Shown: piece by piece, positions 26,660 to 36,044 of the stretch | Layout of the letters: every line of letters starts with the position of its first letter | Numbering within the stretch: position 1 is the first letter of the stretch | Origin: Methyloversatilis discipulorum | GTDB taxonomy: Bacteria > Pseudomonadota > Gammaproteobacteria > Burkholderiales > Rhodocyclaceae | Length of the DNA stretch: 64,000 nt | NCBI RefSeq assembly: GCF_018780585.1 | Contig: NZ_JADMJL010000021.1 | Coordinates: 1 to 64,000 of the forward strand | Direction of reading: 5' to 3' | Made by a program: the position numbers and the translations under genes | Notes under the pieces: generated by a model | Told to the model about the DNA's origin: nothing | Seen by the model: only the letters and a program-made list of their open reading frames with translations | The model's database searches: none

Positions 26660-27963
26660 TGACAGCGACGGCGCCAACGCGCCGGCAGATTCAGGTATGC
26701 ATCGGCAAGGCCGGTCTGCCCGTCGGCTCGCTCGTCTATGTGCGGCAAGGCCGGCGCGAGCACAGCACCTTTGCCTATGACCCATCCTGGCTGGACAGTT
26801 CGGCACGCTTCAATGTGTCGGCCGACCTGCAACTGCTGCCGGGCTACCAGCCGCACAAGGCGCGCTCGCTGAACGACTCGGTCTTTCATGGCGCCATCGC
26901 CGATACCGCGCCCGACGCCTGGGGTCGGCGCGTCATCGCCCGCGCTCACGCCAAGCGCCGCAAGGCCGATCCGCAGATGTCGGCCCTCACCGAACTGGAT
27001 TACCTGCTGGCGGTGGATGACTTCAGCCGCGTCGGCGCGCTGCGCCTGCGCGATGCGGATGGAGACTGGCACCGGACGACGCCCGAAGGACGCCGCAGCA
27101 CCCCGCCCTTGATCGAACTGCAGCGCATCTACCAGGCCAGCCGCGCCGTCGAGCGCGGACAGGAGACGGCCGAGGACTTGCGCTACCTGCAGGGCAAGGG
27201 CACCTCGCTCGGCGGCATGCGGCCCAAGTGCACCCTGGTGGACGAAGACGGCCGGCTCGCCATCGGGAAGTTTCCCAGTGTGGGCGATACGCGCAGCGTC
27301 ACCCGCGGCGAGGTGCTGGCGCTGAAGCTCGCAGCGCGCGCAGGCATCGCGGCCGCGCCTGCGCGCATCGTTCTGCTGGGCGACGAGGGAAACGAAGTGC
27401 CTGTGGCTCTGATCGGCCGCTTCGATCGTGATGACGCCGACGGCCGCATTCCCTACCAGTCGGCGGCATCGCTGCTGCAGGCCTCGCGCGAGGAGGATCG
27501 CAGCTACACGGAGATCGCCGACGCCCTTCGTACCCACGGCCACGCGCCCACGCAGGACGTGCAGCAGCTCTGGCGCCGCATGGCGTTCAATCTGCTGATC
27601 ACCAACGTGGACGACCACCTGCAGAACCACGGCTTCCTGCACGTGGCCCACGGCCAATGGCGCCTCGCGCCCGCCTTCGACATCAACCCGTTTCCGGACA
27701 AGGACCGGGAATCGAAGACCTGGCTGTCGGAGCAGGACGGGCCGATCACCGACGTGCAGATGCTGCTGGCCCGCTCGTCGTATTTCGCGTTGAACAGGGA
27801 ACAGGCCTTGTCGGTGCTGCAAGAGGTCTATGTGGCGGTCTGTCGGTGGAGGCAGGTCGCGCTGAGCCCCGAGGTCGGACTGCAGGAAGACGAGCTGGAC
27901 GATTTCGCGCCGGCTTTCGAGCACGGCCAGATGGAGGCGAGTGCCGAGCTGCTCGGCCTGTAG
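26659..27963 (+). CDS. hipA: HipA-like serine/threonine kinase toxin
   Basis: The 434-residue product is full-length for the HipA family. It shows an N-terminal subdomain with FHGAIADTAPDAWGRRVIAR, the phosphate-binding loop region GKGTSLGGMRPK, a nucleotide-binding IGKFPS lysine, the catalytic-loop motif NVDDHLQNHGFL and the metal-binding APAFDINP. HipA-type toxins phosphorylate aminoacyl-tRNA synthetases and arrest translation. All key motifs are present, so the toxin is probably active. It is followed by a strong bidirectional terminator shared with the pqqA gene on the other strand. Confidence 0.9.
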   Translation: MTATAPTRRQIQVCIGKAGLPVGSLVYVRQGRREHSTFAYDPSWLDSSARFNVSADLQLLPGYQPHKARSLNDSVFHGAIADTAPDAWGRRVIARAHAKRRKADPQMSALTELDYLLAVDDFSRVGALRLRDADGDWHRTTPEGRRSTPPLIELQRIYQASRAVERGQETAEDLRYLQGKGTSLGGMRPKCTLVDEDGRLAIGKFPSVGDTRSVTRGEVLALKLAARAGIAAAPARIVLLGDEGNEVPVALIGRFDRDDADGRIPYQSAASLLQASREEDRSYTEIADALRTHGHAPTQDVQQLWRRMAFNLLITNVDDHLQNHGFLHVAHGQWRLAPAFDINPFPDKDRESKTWLSEQDGPITDVQMLLARSSYFALNREQALSVLQEVYVAVCRWRQVALSPEVGLQEDELDDFAPAFEHGQMEASAELLGL

Positions 27964-28012
27964 GCCCTTGCTACGGGCGAAAAGTGACGAGGCGCGGCTC
28001 AACGGGCCGCGC

Positions 28013-28049
28013 AAAAAAAAAACGGCGGGCACAAGGCCCGCCGTTTTTT
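28013..28049. terminator. Bidirectional terminator between hipA and pqqA copy 1
   Basis: Stem CGGCGGGC (28023-28030) and GCCCGCCG (28036-28043) with a 5-nt loop has an A10 run on the left and a T6 run on the right, so it works for hipA on the plus strand and for pqqA on the minus strand. Confidence 0.9.
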
Positions 28050-28065
28050 CTTGCCACCGCAGAAC

Positions 28066-28140
28066 TTAGCGGTTGGCGACGTACATGGTGATTTCGAAGC
28101 CGAAACGCAGGTCGGTGGCCTTCGGGGTTTCCCAGCTCAT
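28066..28140 (-). CDS. pqqA: PQQ precursor peptide PqqA, copy 1
   Basis: This is a 24-residue peptide starting MSWETPKATDLRFGFE and ending ITMYVANR. PqqA is the ribosomally made precursor of pyrroloquinoline quinone: PqqE links the Glu and Tyr side chains in the E-x3-Y motif, here E16 and Y20, and both are then excised as PQQ. The ATG at 28140 follows AGGAG. The gene stands alone; no pqqBCDE is in the window. It differs from copy 2 (38490-38564) by only two bases. A strong terminator follows directly, so it yields a short monocistronic transcript. Annotation pipelines often miss such short genes. Confidence 0.93.
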   Translation of the reverse strand: MSWETPKATDLRFGFEITMYVANR

Positions 28141-28588
28141 GTCTATCTCCTCAGTTTTGATGGATGGCTCTTCCGCAGGCCCTGCATCCCGGTGATCGTG
28201 TTGCCTGACCTGCACTGCCAGTATCGTCAGCGGCGCACCCGGGCGCCTCGCAGCTGATCTGAACCGAGTCTAAAGAATTTCATTAAGGGCTGTTTCATCG
28301 ACAGAATTCCGGGGGCGACCTTCCCGGCACCTCACGGCGAAACGGCCCGGCGCAGCGCGTCGCACACTGTGCCGTCGCCATCGCCGCGGCATGCGCAGTC
28401 ACGGCCGATGCGAAAAAGTTTGATCTAATACGAAGCACACTAAGAAAGCGATGGCCACACTGCCGGTGGCCGAACAGACGCCCGGGGCGCAGGATATTCA
28501 GCTTCACGCAACCCGCGCCGCCGGGGGACGATCGTGCGCACGCCATGCGTGGTGCATGCATACGCCCCAACGATAACCAGAACGCGCC
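28141..28588. other. Intergenic region between pqqA copy 1 and the antiporter operon
   Basis: About 450 bp between divergent genes with no supported reading frame. It must hold the pqqA promoter, transcribed leftward from a locally AT-rich stretch near 28260-28290, and the promoter of the Kef-type antiporter operon. No recognisable operator was found. Confidence 0.5.
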
Positions 28589-30310
28589 ATGCCTCACGAC
28601 ATCACCCTTATCGCCACCATTGCGGCCGGTTTCGGCCTCGCCATGATCTTCGGCCTGATCGCGGTACGCCTGCGCATGCCGCCGCTGGTCGGCTACCTGA
28701 TGGCAGGCATCGTGATCAGCCCGACCACGCCGGGCTTCGTCGCCGACATCGGACTGGCCAGCCAGCTGGCGGAGATCGGCGTGATGCTGCTGATGTTCGG
28801 CGTCGGCCTGCATTTCTCGCTCGACGACCTGATGGCGGTCAAGCGCATCGCGGTGCCGGGCGCCGTGGTGCAGATCGCCGTCGCCACGCTGCTCGGCATG
28901 GCGGTCTCCACGATGTGGGGCTGGGACATCGGTGCGGCCATCGTGTTCGGCCTCTGCCTGTCGGTGGCCAGCACCGTGGTGCTGCTGCGCGCGCTCGAAG
29001 CCAAGGGACTGCTGAAGTCGATCAACGGCCAGATCGCGGTCGGCTGGCTGGTGGTCGAGGATCTGGTGATGGTGCTGGTGCTGGTACTGCTGCCGGCACT
29101 GGCCGGCGTGCTGTCGGGCAATGACGCCGCCGCATCGGGCCGCGACCTTGGCCTGGCAATGGCGATCACGCTGGCCAAGGTGATCGCCTTCATCGTGCTC
29201 ATGCTGGTGGTCGGCCGCCGCGTGCTGCCGCGCCTGCTGTGGTGGGTGGCGCGCACCGGGTCCCAGGAGCTGTTCACGCTGAGCGTGGTGGCCGTGGCGG
29301 TGGGTGTGGCCTTTGGCGCGGGCAAGCTGTTCGACGTGTCCTTCGCGCTGGGCGCCTTCTTCGCCGGCATGATGATGCGCGAGTCGGAGTTCAGCCACCG
29401 CGCCGCCGACGAGTCGCTGCCACTGCGCGACGCCTTCGCCGTGCTGTTCTTCGTGTCGGTCGGCATGCTGTTCGACCCGGCGGTGATCTGGACGCAGCCG
29501 CTGAAGCTGCTGCTGGTGGTGGCCATCATCATGGTGGGCAAGACCATCGCCGCGGTGCTGCTGGTGCTCGCCTTCCGCTACCCGCTGAACACCGCGCTGA
29601 CGGTGGGCGCCAGCCTGGCGCAGATCGGCGAGTTCTCGTTCATTCTCGCCGGGCTGGGCGTGAACCTCGGGCTGATGCCGGCCGAGGGGCAGAGTCTGGT
29701 GCTGGCCGGCGCACTGATTTCGATCGCCGCCAACGCGGCGCTGTTCTCGACCATCGAACCCTTCCGCGCCTGGGCCATCGCGCGCTCATCGCTGGCCCGC
29801 CGGCTGGAGCAGCGCGACGACCCGCTGGCGGCGCTGCCGATGACCACCGACGCGCGACTGCTGAACGAACAGGTGGTGCTGGTCGGCTACGGCCGTGTCG
29901 GCCGGCGTATCGCCGACGCGCTGCGCGAACAGCACATTCCCTGCGTGGTCGCCGAACAGAACCGCGAGCGCGTCGACCAGCTTCGGCGGGAGGGCGTACC
30001 GGCGGTGTTCGGCGATGCGCAGACGCCGGAGGTGCTGATCCAGGCGCACATCGCCCGCGCGGCAATGCTGGTGATCGCGATTCCGGAAACGGTGAACGTG
30101 CGCAAGATGGTCGAGATCGCACGCACGCTGAACCCGGAGATCGCCGTCGTGCTGCGCACCCACAACGAGGAAGAGGCCGAGCTGCTGGAGCGCGAGAGCC
30201 TGGGCACGGTGTTCCTTGGCGAGAACGAACTTGCGCGCGGCATGGCGGAGCACGTCGTGCGGCATTTCGGGCGCGGCGCGCCCGGCGGCGCCAGCTGGCC
30301 GCATCACTGA
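28589..30310 (+). CDS. ybaL: Kef/YbaL-type monovalent cation:proton antiporter
   Basis: The 573-residue product has an N-terminal CPA2 antiporter domain of about 12 membrane segments (LRMPPLVGYLMAGIVISP, LMFGVGLHFS and the VASTVVLLRAL segment), then a soluble TrkA-N domain with a Rossmann loop VLVGYGRVGRRIADAL at about residue 430. This arrangement matches YbaL/KefB. It exchanges K+ or Na+ for H+ under nucleotide or redox control. It leads a four-gene ion-transport operon, with 8 bp to the P-type ATPase. Confidence 0.92.
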   Translation: MPHDITLIATIAAGFGLAMIFGLIAVRLRMPPLVGYLMAGIVISPTTPGFVADIGLASQLAEIGVMLLMFGVGLHFSLDDLMAVKRIAVPGAVVQIAVATLLGMAVSTMWGWDIGAAIVFGLCLSVASTVVLLRALEAKGLLKSINGQIAVGWLVVEDLVMVLVLVLLPALAGVLSGNDAAASGRDLGLAMAITLAKVIAFIVLMLVVGRRVLPRLLWWVARTGSQELFTLSVVAVAVGVAFGAGKLFDVSFALGAFFAGMMMRESEFSHRAADESLPLRDAFAVLFFVSVGMLFDPAVIWTQPLKLLLVVAIIMVGKTIAAVLLVLAFRYPLNTALTVGASLAQIGEFSFILAGLGVNLGLMPAEGQSLVLAGALISIAANAALFSTIEPFRAWAIARSSLARRLEQRDDPLAALPMTTDARLLNEQVVLVGYGRVGRRIADALREQHIPCVVAEQNRERVDQLRREGVPAVFGDAQTPEVLIQAHIARAAMLVIAIPETVNVRKMVEIARTLNPEIAVVLRTHNEEEAELLERESLGTVFLGENELARGMAEHVVRHFGRGAPGGASWPHH

Positions 30311-30318
30311 CGTCCCTG

Positions 30319-33030
30319 ATGAACACTTCACACACCGACCCCACCGCCGGCGCCAAGGCCTGGCACGCATTGCCCGCAGACGACCTGCCGGCGCTGTTCG
30401 ATGTGCAGGCGCAGTCGGGCCTGAGCCGCGCCGAAGCGGCCGCGCGCCTGGTGAAGCATGGCCCGAACCGACTGCCCGAGGCGCCGAAGCGCCCACCCTG
30501 GCTGCGCTTCCTGCAGCAGTTCCACAACCCGCTGATCTATGTGCTGCTGGTGGCCGGCGCGGTGACGCTGGCGCTGGGCGGCCACGTCGATTCGGCCGTC
30601 ATCTTCGGCGTGGTGCTGATCAACGCGCTGATCGGCCACATCCAGGAAGGCAAGGCCGAGCGCGCGCTCGATGCGGTGCGCGGCATGCTCGCCGCGCGCG
30701 CCACCGTACTGCGCGACGGCGAGCGCCATCAGGTCGACGCCGCCGATCTGGTGCCGGGCGACATCGTGCTGCTTGAATCCGGCGACAAGGTGCCGGCCGA
30801 CCTGCGCCTGCTGCGCACGAAGAACCTGCGTGTGACCGAAGCCGCGCTGACCGGCGAGTCGGCACCGGTCGACAAGGACAGCGCCGCCGTGGCGGAAGCG
30901 GCAGCCATCGGCGACCGCCGCTCGATGTGCTACTGCGGCACGCTGGTTGCGCTCGGCCAGGCACGCGGCATTGTCGTGGCGACCGGCGTCGGCACCGAAA
31001 TCGGCCGCATCGGCACGCTGGTCGGCGAAGTGGCAACGCTGGCCACGCCGCTGACCCGCCGGCTCGACCAGTTCGCCCGCCAGATCACCGGCTTCATCCT
31101 GGTCGTCGCCACGCTGACCGTGCTCTACGGTCACTTCGTTATACAGATGCCGGCGTTCGACCTCTTTCTCGCCGTGGTCGGCCTCGCTGTCGCGGCCATC
31201 CCCGAGGGCATGCCGGCGGTGGTGACCATCGTGCTGGCCATCGGCACCCGCACGATGGCGCGCAAGAAGGCCATCGTGCGGCGGCTGCCGGCGGTCGAGA
31301 CGCTGGGCTCGGTCACTGTCATCTGCACCGACAAGACCGGCACGCTGACCCGCAACGAAATGACGGTGGTGCGACTGCTGCTCGCCGACCGCGAGATCGG
31401 CGTCAGCGGCAGCGGCTACGCGCCGGAAGGCGGCTTTCACGACGATGGTCAGCCGCTCGCCCCCGGCGACGTGCCCGGACTGGCTGCCGCAGCCCGCTGC
31501 GCGCTGCTGTGCAACGACGCGCAGATCCGCCACGACGGCGACGCCGGCTGGACGCTGATCGGCGACCCCACCGAGGGCGCGCTGGTCGCCTTCGCCCGCA
31601 AGGCGGGCCTGGATCCGCAGGACGAGGCTCAGCACTTCCCGCGCGTCGATGCCATTCCGTTCGAGTCGGAACGCCAGTTCATGTGCACGCTGCACCGCGA
31701 CCATACGGGCCATGCCTTCCTGCTGCTCAAGGGCGCGCCGGAGCGGGTGCTGGCGCTGTGCGCCACCCAGTACGACGGCGCGCCACTGGACCACGGCTAC
31801 TGGACGGCGGCGATCGCGCGCGCCGGCGGTGCGGGCGAGCGCGTGCTGGCGCTGGCGCAGGCGCCCTTCCCCAGCGATCGCTCCTCGGTCGAACTGCAGG
31901 ACATCGACGCCCGCTTCGAACTGATCGGTCTGGTCGGCATCATCGACCCGCCGCGCGAAGAAGCGATCGCCGCCGTGGCGCAGTGCCGCGAAGCGGGCAT
32001 ACGGGTCAAGATGATCACCGGCGACCACGCAGTCACCGCTGCGGCGATCGGCCGCCAGCTGGGCCTGGAGGCCGATCGCACGCTGACCGGCGACGTCATC
32101 GGCACGCTGGACGCCGCCGCGCTGCGTGAGCGCGCGCTGGACACCGACGTGATCGCGCGCGCCAGCCCGGAACACAAGCTGCGGCTGATCGAGGCCTTGC
32201 AGGCCGAAGGCCACCTCGTGGCGATGACCGGCGACGGCGTGAACGATGCGCCGGCGCTGAAGTCGGCCGACATCGGCGTCGCCATGGGCGGCAAGGGCAC
32301 GGACGCGGCGCGCGAAGCCTCGGACCTGGTGCTCACCGACGACAACTTCGCCACCATCGCGCGCGCGGTGCGCGAAGGCCGCGTCGTGTTCGACAACATC
32401 AAGAAATCGCTGATGCACATGCTGCCGACCAATGGCGGCGAGGCCGGCGTCATCCTGCTGGCCATCTTCGCCGGCCTGCCACTGCCGGTGACCGCAGGCC
32501 AGATCCTGTGGGTGAATACGGTCACTTCGGTCACGCTGGCGCTGTCGCTCGCCTTCGAGCCGGCCGAGCAGAACGTGATGTCGCACGCGCCGCGCCCGCC
32601 ACAGGAGCCCATCGTCACCCGCGCGCTGGGCCTGCGCATCCTGTTCGTCATTGCGCTGATGGTGGCGACCACCTTCACCGTGTTCAACTGGGAGCTGGCG
32701 CGCGGCAGCAGCATCGAACTGGCGCGCACCGCCGCGGTGAACATGATCGTCGTGTGCGAACTGTTCTACCTGTTCAACGTGCGCCACTTCACCCGCCACG
32801 CCTTCAGCGTGGAAACACTGACCGGCAACCGCGTGGTGCTGCTGGTCAGCGCCATCCTGATCGTGCTGCAACTGCTGTTCACCTATGCCGCACCGATGCA
32901 GCAGCTGTTCAGGAGCGCCGCGCTCGACCTGTCTTCATGGACGGTGATTCTCGGCCTCGGCGCCGCCGTGTTTCTGGCGGTCGAAATCGAGAAGGCGGTC
33001 CTTCGCCACTTCCGCGTGGCCCGGCTGTAA
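30319..33030 (+). CDS. P-type cation-transporting ATPase (class II, Ca2+/Na+-like)
   Basis: The 903-residue product begins at ATG 30319, after the antiporter stop. It contains the actuator motif LTGESAPVDKD, PEGMPAVVTIVLAIGTRTMA in membrane segment M4 with the ion-site PEG(M/L), the phosphorylation site DKTGTLT at about residue 338, KGAPERVL in the nucleotide domain and MTGDGVNDAPALKSADIGVA in the hinge. The N-terminal cation ATPase domain and ten membrane segments place it with SERCA/PMR1-like bacterial pumps, which export Ca2+, Mn2+ or Na+. Substrate is inferred; the co-transcribed Ca2+ exchanger favours Ca2+. Confidence 0.92.
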   Translation: MNTSHTDPTAGAKAWHALPADDLPALFDVQAQSGLSRAEAAARLVKHGPNRLPEAPKRPPWLRFLQQFHNPLIYVLLVAGAVTLALGGHVDSAVIFGVVLINALIGHIQEGKAERALDAVRGMLAARATVLRDGERHQVDAADLVPGDIVLLESGDKVPADLRLLRTKNLRVTEAALTGESAPVDKDSAAVAEAAAIGDRRSMCYCGTLVALGQARGIVVATGVGTEIGRIGTLVGEVATLATPLTRRLDQFARQITGFILVVATLTVLYGHFVIQMPAFDLFLAVVGLAVAAIPEGMPAVVTIVLAIGTRTMARKKAIVRRLPAVETLGSVTVICTDKTGTLTRNEMTVVRLLLADREIGVSGSGYAPEGGFHDDGQPLAPGDVPGLAAAARCALLCNDAQIRHDGDAGWTLIGDPTEGALVAFARKAGLDPQDEAQHFPRVDAIPFESERQFMCTLHRDHTGHAFLLLKGAPERVLALCATQYDGAPLDHGYWTAAIARAGGAGERVLALAQAPFPSDRSSVELQDIDARFELIGLVGIIDPPREEAIAAVAQCREAGIRVKMITGDHAVTAAAIGRQLGLEADRTLTGDVIGTLDAAALRERALDTDVIARASPEHKLRLIEALQAEGHLVAMTGDGVNDAPALKSADIGVAMGGKGTDAAREASDLVLTDDNFATIARAVREGRVVFDNIKKSLMHMLPTNGGEAGVILLAIFAGLPLPVTAGQILWVNTVTSVTLALSLAFEPAEQNVMSHAPRPPQEPIVTRALGLRILFVIALMVATTFTVFNWELARGSSIELARTAAVNMIVVCELFYLFNVRHFTRHAFSVETLTGNRVVLLVSAILIVLQLLFTYAAPMQQLFRSAALDLSSWTVILGLGAAVFLAVEIEKAVLRHFRVARL

Positions 33031-33060
33031 GCCGGCACGCATTTTTCGGGGAGACCCAGC

Positions 33061-33996
33061 ATGCCTCAGCTTCAACGCATCATCGCCGCGACCGATCTGT
33101 CGCCCTTGTCGCTCGACGCCGTCGACCGCGGCTTCGAACTGGCCAGCCGCAGCGGCGCGCACTACACGCTGGTGCATGCGCTGGGCCTCGACGCACTCGG
33201 TCCGCTGCGCAACCTGCTCGGCGATCAGGCTGAAATCGTTTCCGAGAAGGCCGTACAGCACCAGTACGACGCGCTCGCCGCGATCGCCGGCGATGCCACG
33301 CACAATCGCGGCGTGGTGGCGGAACTGAAGGTCGAAGCCGGGCTGGCGACGCAGTTCCTACCAGCCTATGCGGCATCGGTTCAGGCCGATCTGGTTCTGG
33401 TCGGCGCGCGAGGCGAAAGCGTGCTGAGCCGGCTGCTGGTCGGTTCGACCGCGTCGCGCCTGCTGCGCAAGAGCAGCAGTCCGGTGCTGGTGGTGAAGAA
33501 GCCGTGCCTTGGGCCTTACCGGCGCGTGCTGGTACCGGTCGACTTCTCGCCGGGTTCGCTGGAGGCCATCCGCATGGCACGCCGCGTCGCGCCCGAGGCC
33601 GATCTGCTGCTGCTGCACAGTTTCGACGTGCCGTTCGAAGGCATGCTGCAGTACGCCGGAATTTCGCAGGACCTGATCAACGGCTACCGGGCGGAAGCAC
33701 GCGAGCGCTCGCTGCGCCTGCTGCACGAGCTGGCCGAGCGCGCCGGGCTGGAGCGCAGCCTGTACACGGTGATGGTCGAGCACGGCAACGCGTCGCGCCA
33801 CATCCTGGACTGCCAGGCGCAGCGCAACTGCGACCTGATCGCGATGGGCAAGCACGGCACGCACGTGACCGAAGAACTGCTGCTGGGCAGCGTGACCAAG
33901 CACGTGCTGTCGGAGGCCGATTGCGACGTGCTGGTGGTGATCGACCGCCGCGGGCCGACCGAGATTCCGGCGATGCCGGGCGAGGACTTCGTCTGA
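33061..33996 (+). CDS. Tandem universal stress protein (two UspA domains)
   Basis: The 311-residue product has two UspA domains. Each ends with the ATP-binding pattern G-x2-G-x9-GS: VGARGESVLSRLLVGSTASR in the first and MGKHGTHVTEELLLGSVTK in the second. A GGGGAGA ribosome site precedes the ATG. Tandem Usp proteins often accompany ion transporters and may sense ATP. The 3' end overlaps the start region of the exchanger gene, so the two are coupled. Confidence 0.93.
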   Translation: MPQLQRIIAATDLSPLSLDAVDRGFELASRSGAHYTLVHALGLDALGPLRNLLGDQAEIVSEKAVQHQYDALAAIAGDATHNRGVVAELKVEAGLATQFLPAYAASVQADLVLVGARGESVLSRLLVGSTASRLLRKSSSPVLVVKKPCLGPYRRVLVPVDFSPGSLEAIRMARRVAPEADLLLLHSFDVPFEGMLQYAGISQDLINGYRAEARERSLRLLHELAERAGLERSLYTVMVEHGNASRHILDCQAQRNCDLIAMGKHGTHVTEELLLGSVTKHVLSEADCDVLVVIDRRGPTEIPAMPGEDFV

Positions 33997-34991
33997 CCGC
34001 CGGGCTGACGCTGCACCCGGCCCTCGTTTTCGTGGCCGGGCTGGTGATCGTGCTGGCCGGTGCCGAAATGGTGCTGCGCGGCGCCTCGCGCGTGGCGGCG
34101 CGGCTGCGCGTCCCGCCGATACTGATCGGGCTCACCGTGGTGTCGGTCGGCACCAGCGTGCCCGAACTGGCAGTCGGCATCACCGCGGTCGCCGAAGACA
34201 AGGGGCCGCTGGCGGTCGGCAATATCGCCGGCACCAACATCCTGAACATCCTGTTCATCCTCGGCCTGAGCGCGCTGATGCGACCGCTGCCGACGCGCAT
34301 GCTCAGCGTGCGGCTCGACGTGCCGGTCATGATCGCCGCCGCGCTGGCGCTGATCGCGATGGCGTGGGACGGGCGGCTAGACCGCAGCGAGGGCGTGCTG
34401 TTGCTGATCGGCGCCGTGCTGTACACGGTGGCGCTGGTGCGCCTCAGCCGCGAGGAAAGCGCGGCGATGCAACGCGAATTCGCGCGCGAGGTGGCCGACG
34501 TGATGCCCGCCACGCTGCGTTCGGCGCGGCTGTTCATGGCGTGGAATTCGGCACTGCTGCTGGCCGGCATGGCGCTCACGCTGTTCGGAGCCGACCTGCT
34601 GGTGAATGGCGCATCGAGCATCGCGCGCGCCTATGGCGTGTCGGACGCCTTCATCGGGCTCACCATCGTCGCCATCGGCACCTCGGCGCCGGAGCTGGCC
34701 ACCACCGTGCTGTCGACGCTGAAGAACGACCGCGACGTGGCGATCGGCAACCTGATCGGCAGCAGCATCTACAACATTCTGGTCATCCTCGGCCTGACCA
34801 TGACCATCGCGCCGCATGGCATCGAGGTCGGCAGCGACGTGCTGCGCATCGACCTGCCGCTGGCCGCACTGGTGGCCATCGTGTGCCTGCCGGTGTTCCG
34901 CAGCGAGCGCCGGGTGTCGCGCACTGAAGGCGGACTTTTCGTCAGCGCCTATCTGATCTATCTGTCACTGCTGCTGTTCGTCCGTCACTGA
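33993..34991 (+). CDS. Calcium/sodium antiporter (CaCA family, YrbG-like)
   Basis: The product of about 332 residues has two inverted repeats, each with the ion-binding alpha-repeat signature: GLTVVSVGTSVPELAVG...GNIAGTNILN, and GLTIVAIGTSAPELATT...GNLIGSSIYN. It has about ten membrane segments. The start is unclear: no ATG fits, and candidates are CTG at 33993, which overlaps the preceding stop, or GTG at 34033. It ends the ion-homeostasis operon and is followed by a terminator. Confidence 0.9.
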   Translation: MTAGLTLHPALVFVAGLVIVLAGAEMVLRGASRVAARLRVPPILIGLTVVSVGTSVPELAVGITAVAEDKGPLAVGNIAGTNILNILFILGLSALMRPLPTRMLSVRLDVPVMIAAALALIAMAWDGRLDRSEGVLLLIGAVLYTVALVRLSREESAAMQREFAREVADVMPATLRSARLFMAWNSALLLAGMALTLFGADLLVNGASSIARAYGVSDAFIGLTIVAIGTSAPELATTVLSTLKNDRDVAIGNLIGSSIYNILVILGLTMTIAPHGIEVGSDVLRIDLPLAALVAIVCLPVFRSERRVSRTEGGLFVSAYLIYLSLLLFVRH

Positions 34992-34997
34992 AGGACA

Positions 34998-35026
34998 AAA
35001 CCCGGCCCGCTGCGCGGGACCGGGTT
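34998..35026. terminator. Terminator between convergent genes
   Basis: AAACCCGG...CCCGC, loop TGC, GCGGG...CCGGGTTT forms a long stem with one bulged A. It serves the exchanger on the plus strand and the hydrolase on the minus strand; T-runs are short on both sides. Confidence 0.7.
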
Positions 35027-35036
35027 TCGTGCGGCC

Positions 35037-35987
35037 TTACTTGCGCAGGAAGTCCAGCAGATCCTGATTGAGCCTGTCCTTGTGCGTGTCGGTGATGCCG
35101 TGCGGCGCACCCGGATAGACGATCAGTTCGGCGTTGCGGACCAGCGCGGCCGAGGCCTTGCCCGACAGGTCGAGCGGCACGATCTGGTCGTCGTCGCCGT
35201 GGATCACCAGCGTCGGCACGTCGAACTTCTTCAGGTCGGCGCGGAAGTCGGTGGCCGAGAACGCCGCGATCGAGTCGTAGGTGTTCTTGTGCCCCGCCTG
35301 CATGCCCTGCGCCCAGAACGACTGGATCAGCCCCTGCGACGGCTTGGCACCGGGACGGTTGTAGCCGTAGAACGGACCCGAGGCGATGTCGAGATACAGC
35401 TGCGAACGGTTGTCGATCGACGCCTTGCGGATGCCGTCGAACACCTCGATCGGCAGGCCACCCGGATTGTCGGCGGTCTGCAGCATCAGCGGCGGCACCG
35501 CACTGACCAGCACCGCCTTCTTCACCCGGCTGGTGCCGTGACGGCCGATGTAGCGCGCCACCTCCCCGCCACCGGTGGAGAAGCCGACCAGCGTGGCGCC
35601 CTTCAGGTCCAGCGCCTGGATCACCGCGGCGAGATCGTCGGCGTAGTGGTCCATGTCGTTGCCGTCCCACGGCTGCGACGAGCGACCGTGACCGCGCCGG
35701 TCATGCGCCACCACACGGTAGCCCTGCGACGCGAGGAAGAGCATCTGCGCTTCCCAGCTGTCGGAACTGAGCGGCCAGCCGTGGCTGAACACGACGACCT
35801 GACCGTTCTTCGGGCCCCAGTCCTTGTAGTAGATCTGCACGCCGTCACGCGTGGTGACGTAGTTTTCGGTCTTCTTGACCGCGACCGATGTGCGCGCGGC
35901 GGGCTTGGCGGCTTCGGCGGCGAAGGTCGGTGCGGCAAGCGCGGCGGCGAGCACGGACAGGGCGAGGGTGCGGCGGACTGCATTCAT
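35037..35987 (-). CDS. Secreted alpha/beta hydrolase, cofactor-free haloperoxidase type
   Basis: The 316-residue product has a signal peptide ([20 protein letters not shown]). The fold motifs are [12 protein letters not shown] with the oxyanion region, [10 protein letters not shown], nucleophile elbow VGFSTGGGE with Ser137, [15 protein letters not shown] for the acid, and GAPHGI for the histidine. These match non-haem chloroperoxidases/esterases, which normally lack a signal peptide, so periplasmic location is unusual. It lies 57 bp downstream of ohr on the same strand and may share its peroxide-related regulation. Confidence 0.88.
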   Translation of the reverse strand: MNAVRRTLALSVLAAALAAPTFAAEAAKPAARTSVAVKKTENYVTTRDGVQIYYKDWGPKNGQVVVFSHGWPLSSDSWEAQMLFLASQGYRVVAHDRRGHGRSSQPWDGNDMDHYADDLAAVIQALDLKGATLVGFSTGGGEVARYIGRHGTSRVKKAVLVSAVPPLMLQTADNPGGLPIEVFDGIRKASIDNRSQLYLDIASGPFYGYNRPGAKPSQGLIQSFWAQGMQAGHKNTYDSIAAFSATDFRADLKKFDVPTLVIHGDDDQIVPLDLSGKASAALVRNAELIVYPGAPHGITDTHKDRLNQDLLDFLRK

Positions 35988-36044
35988 GATGGATTCCTTT
36001 CAAGTAACGGGTTGGGGACGGTGGCTATCCGTCAGGCCGATGAC

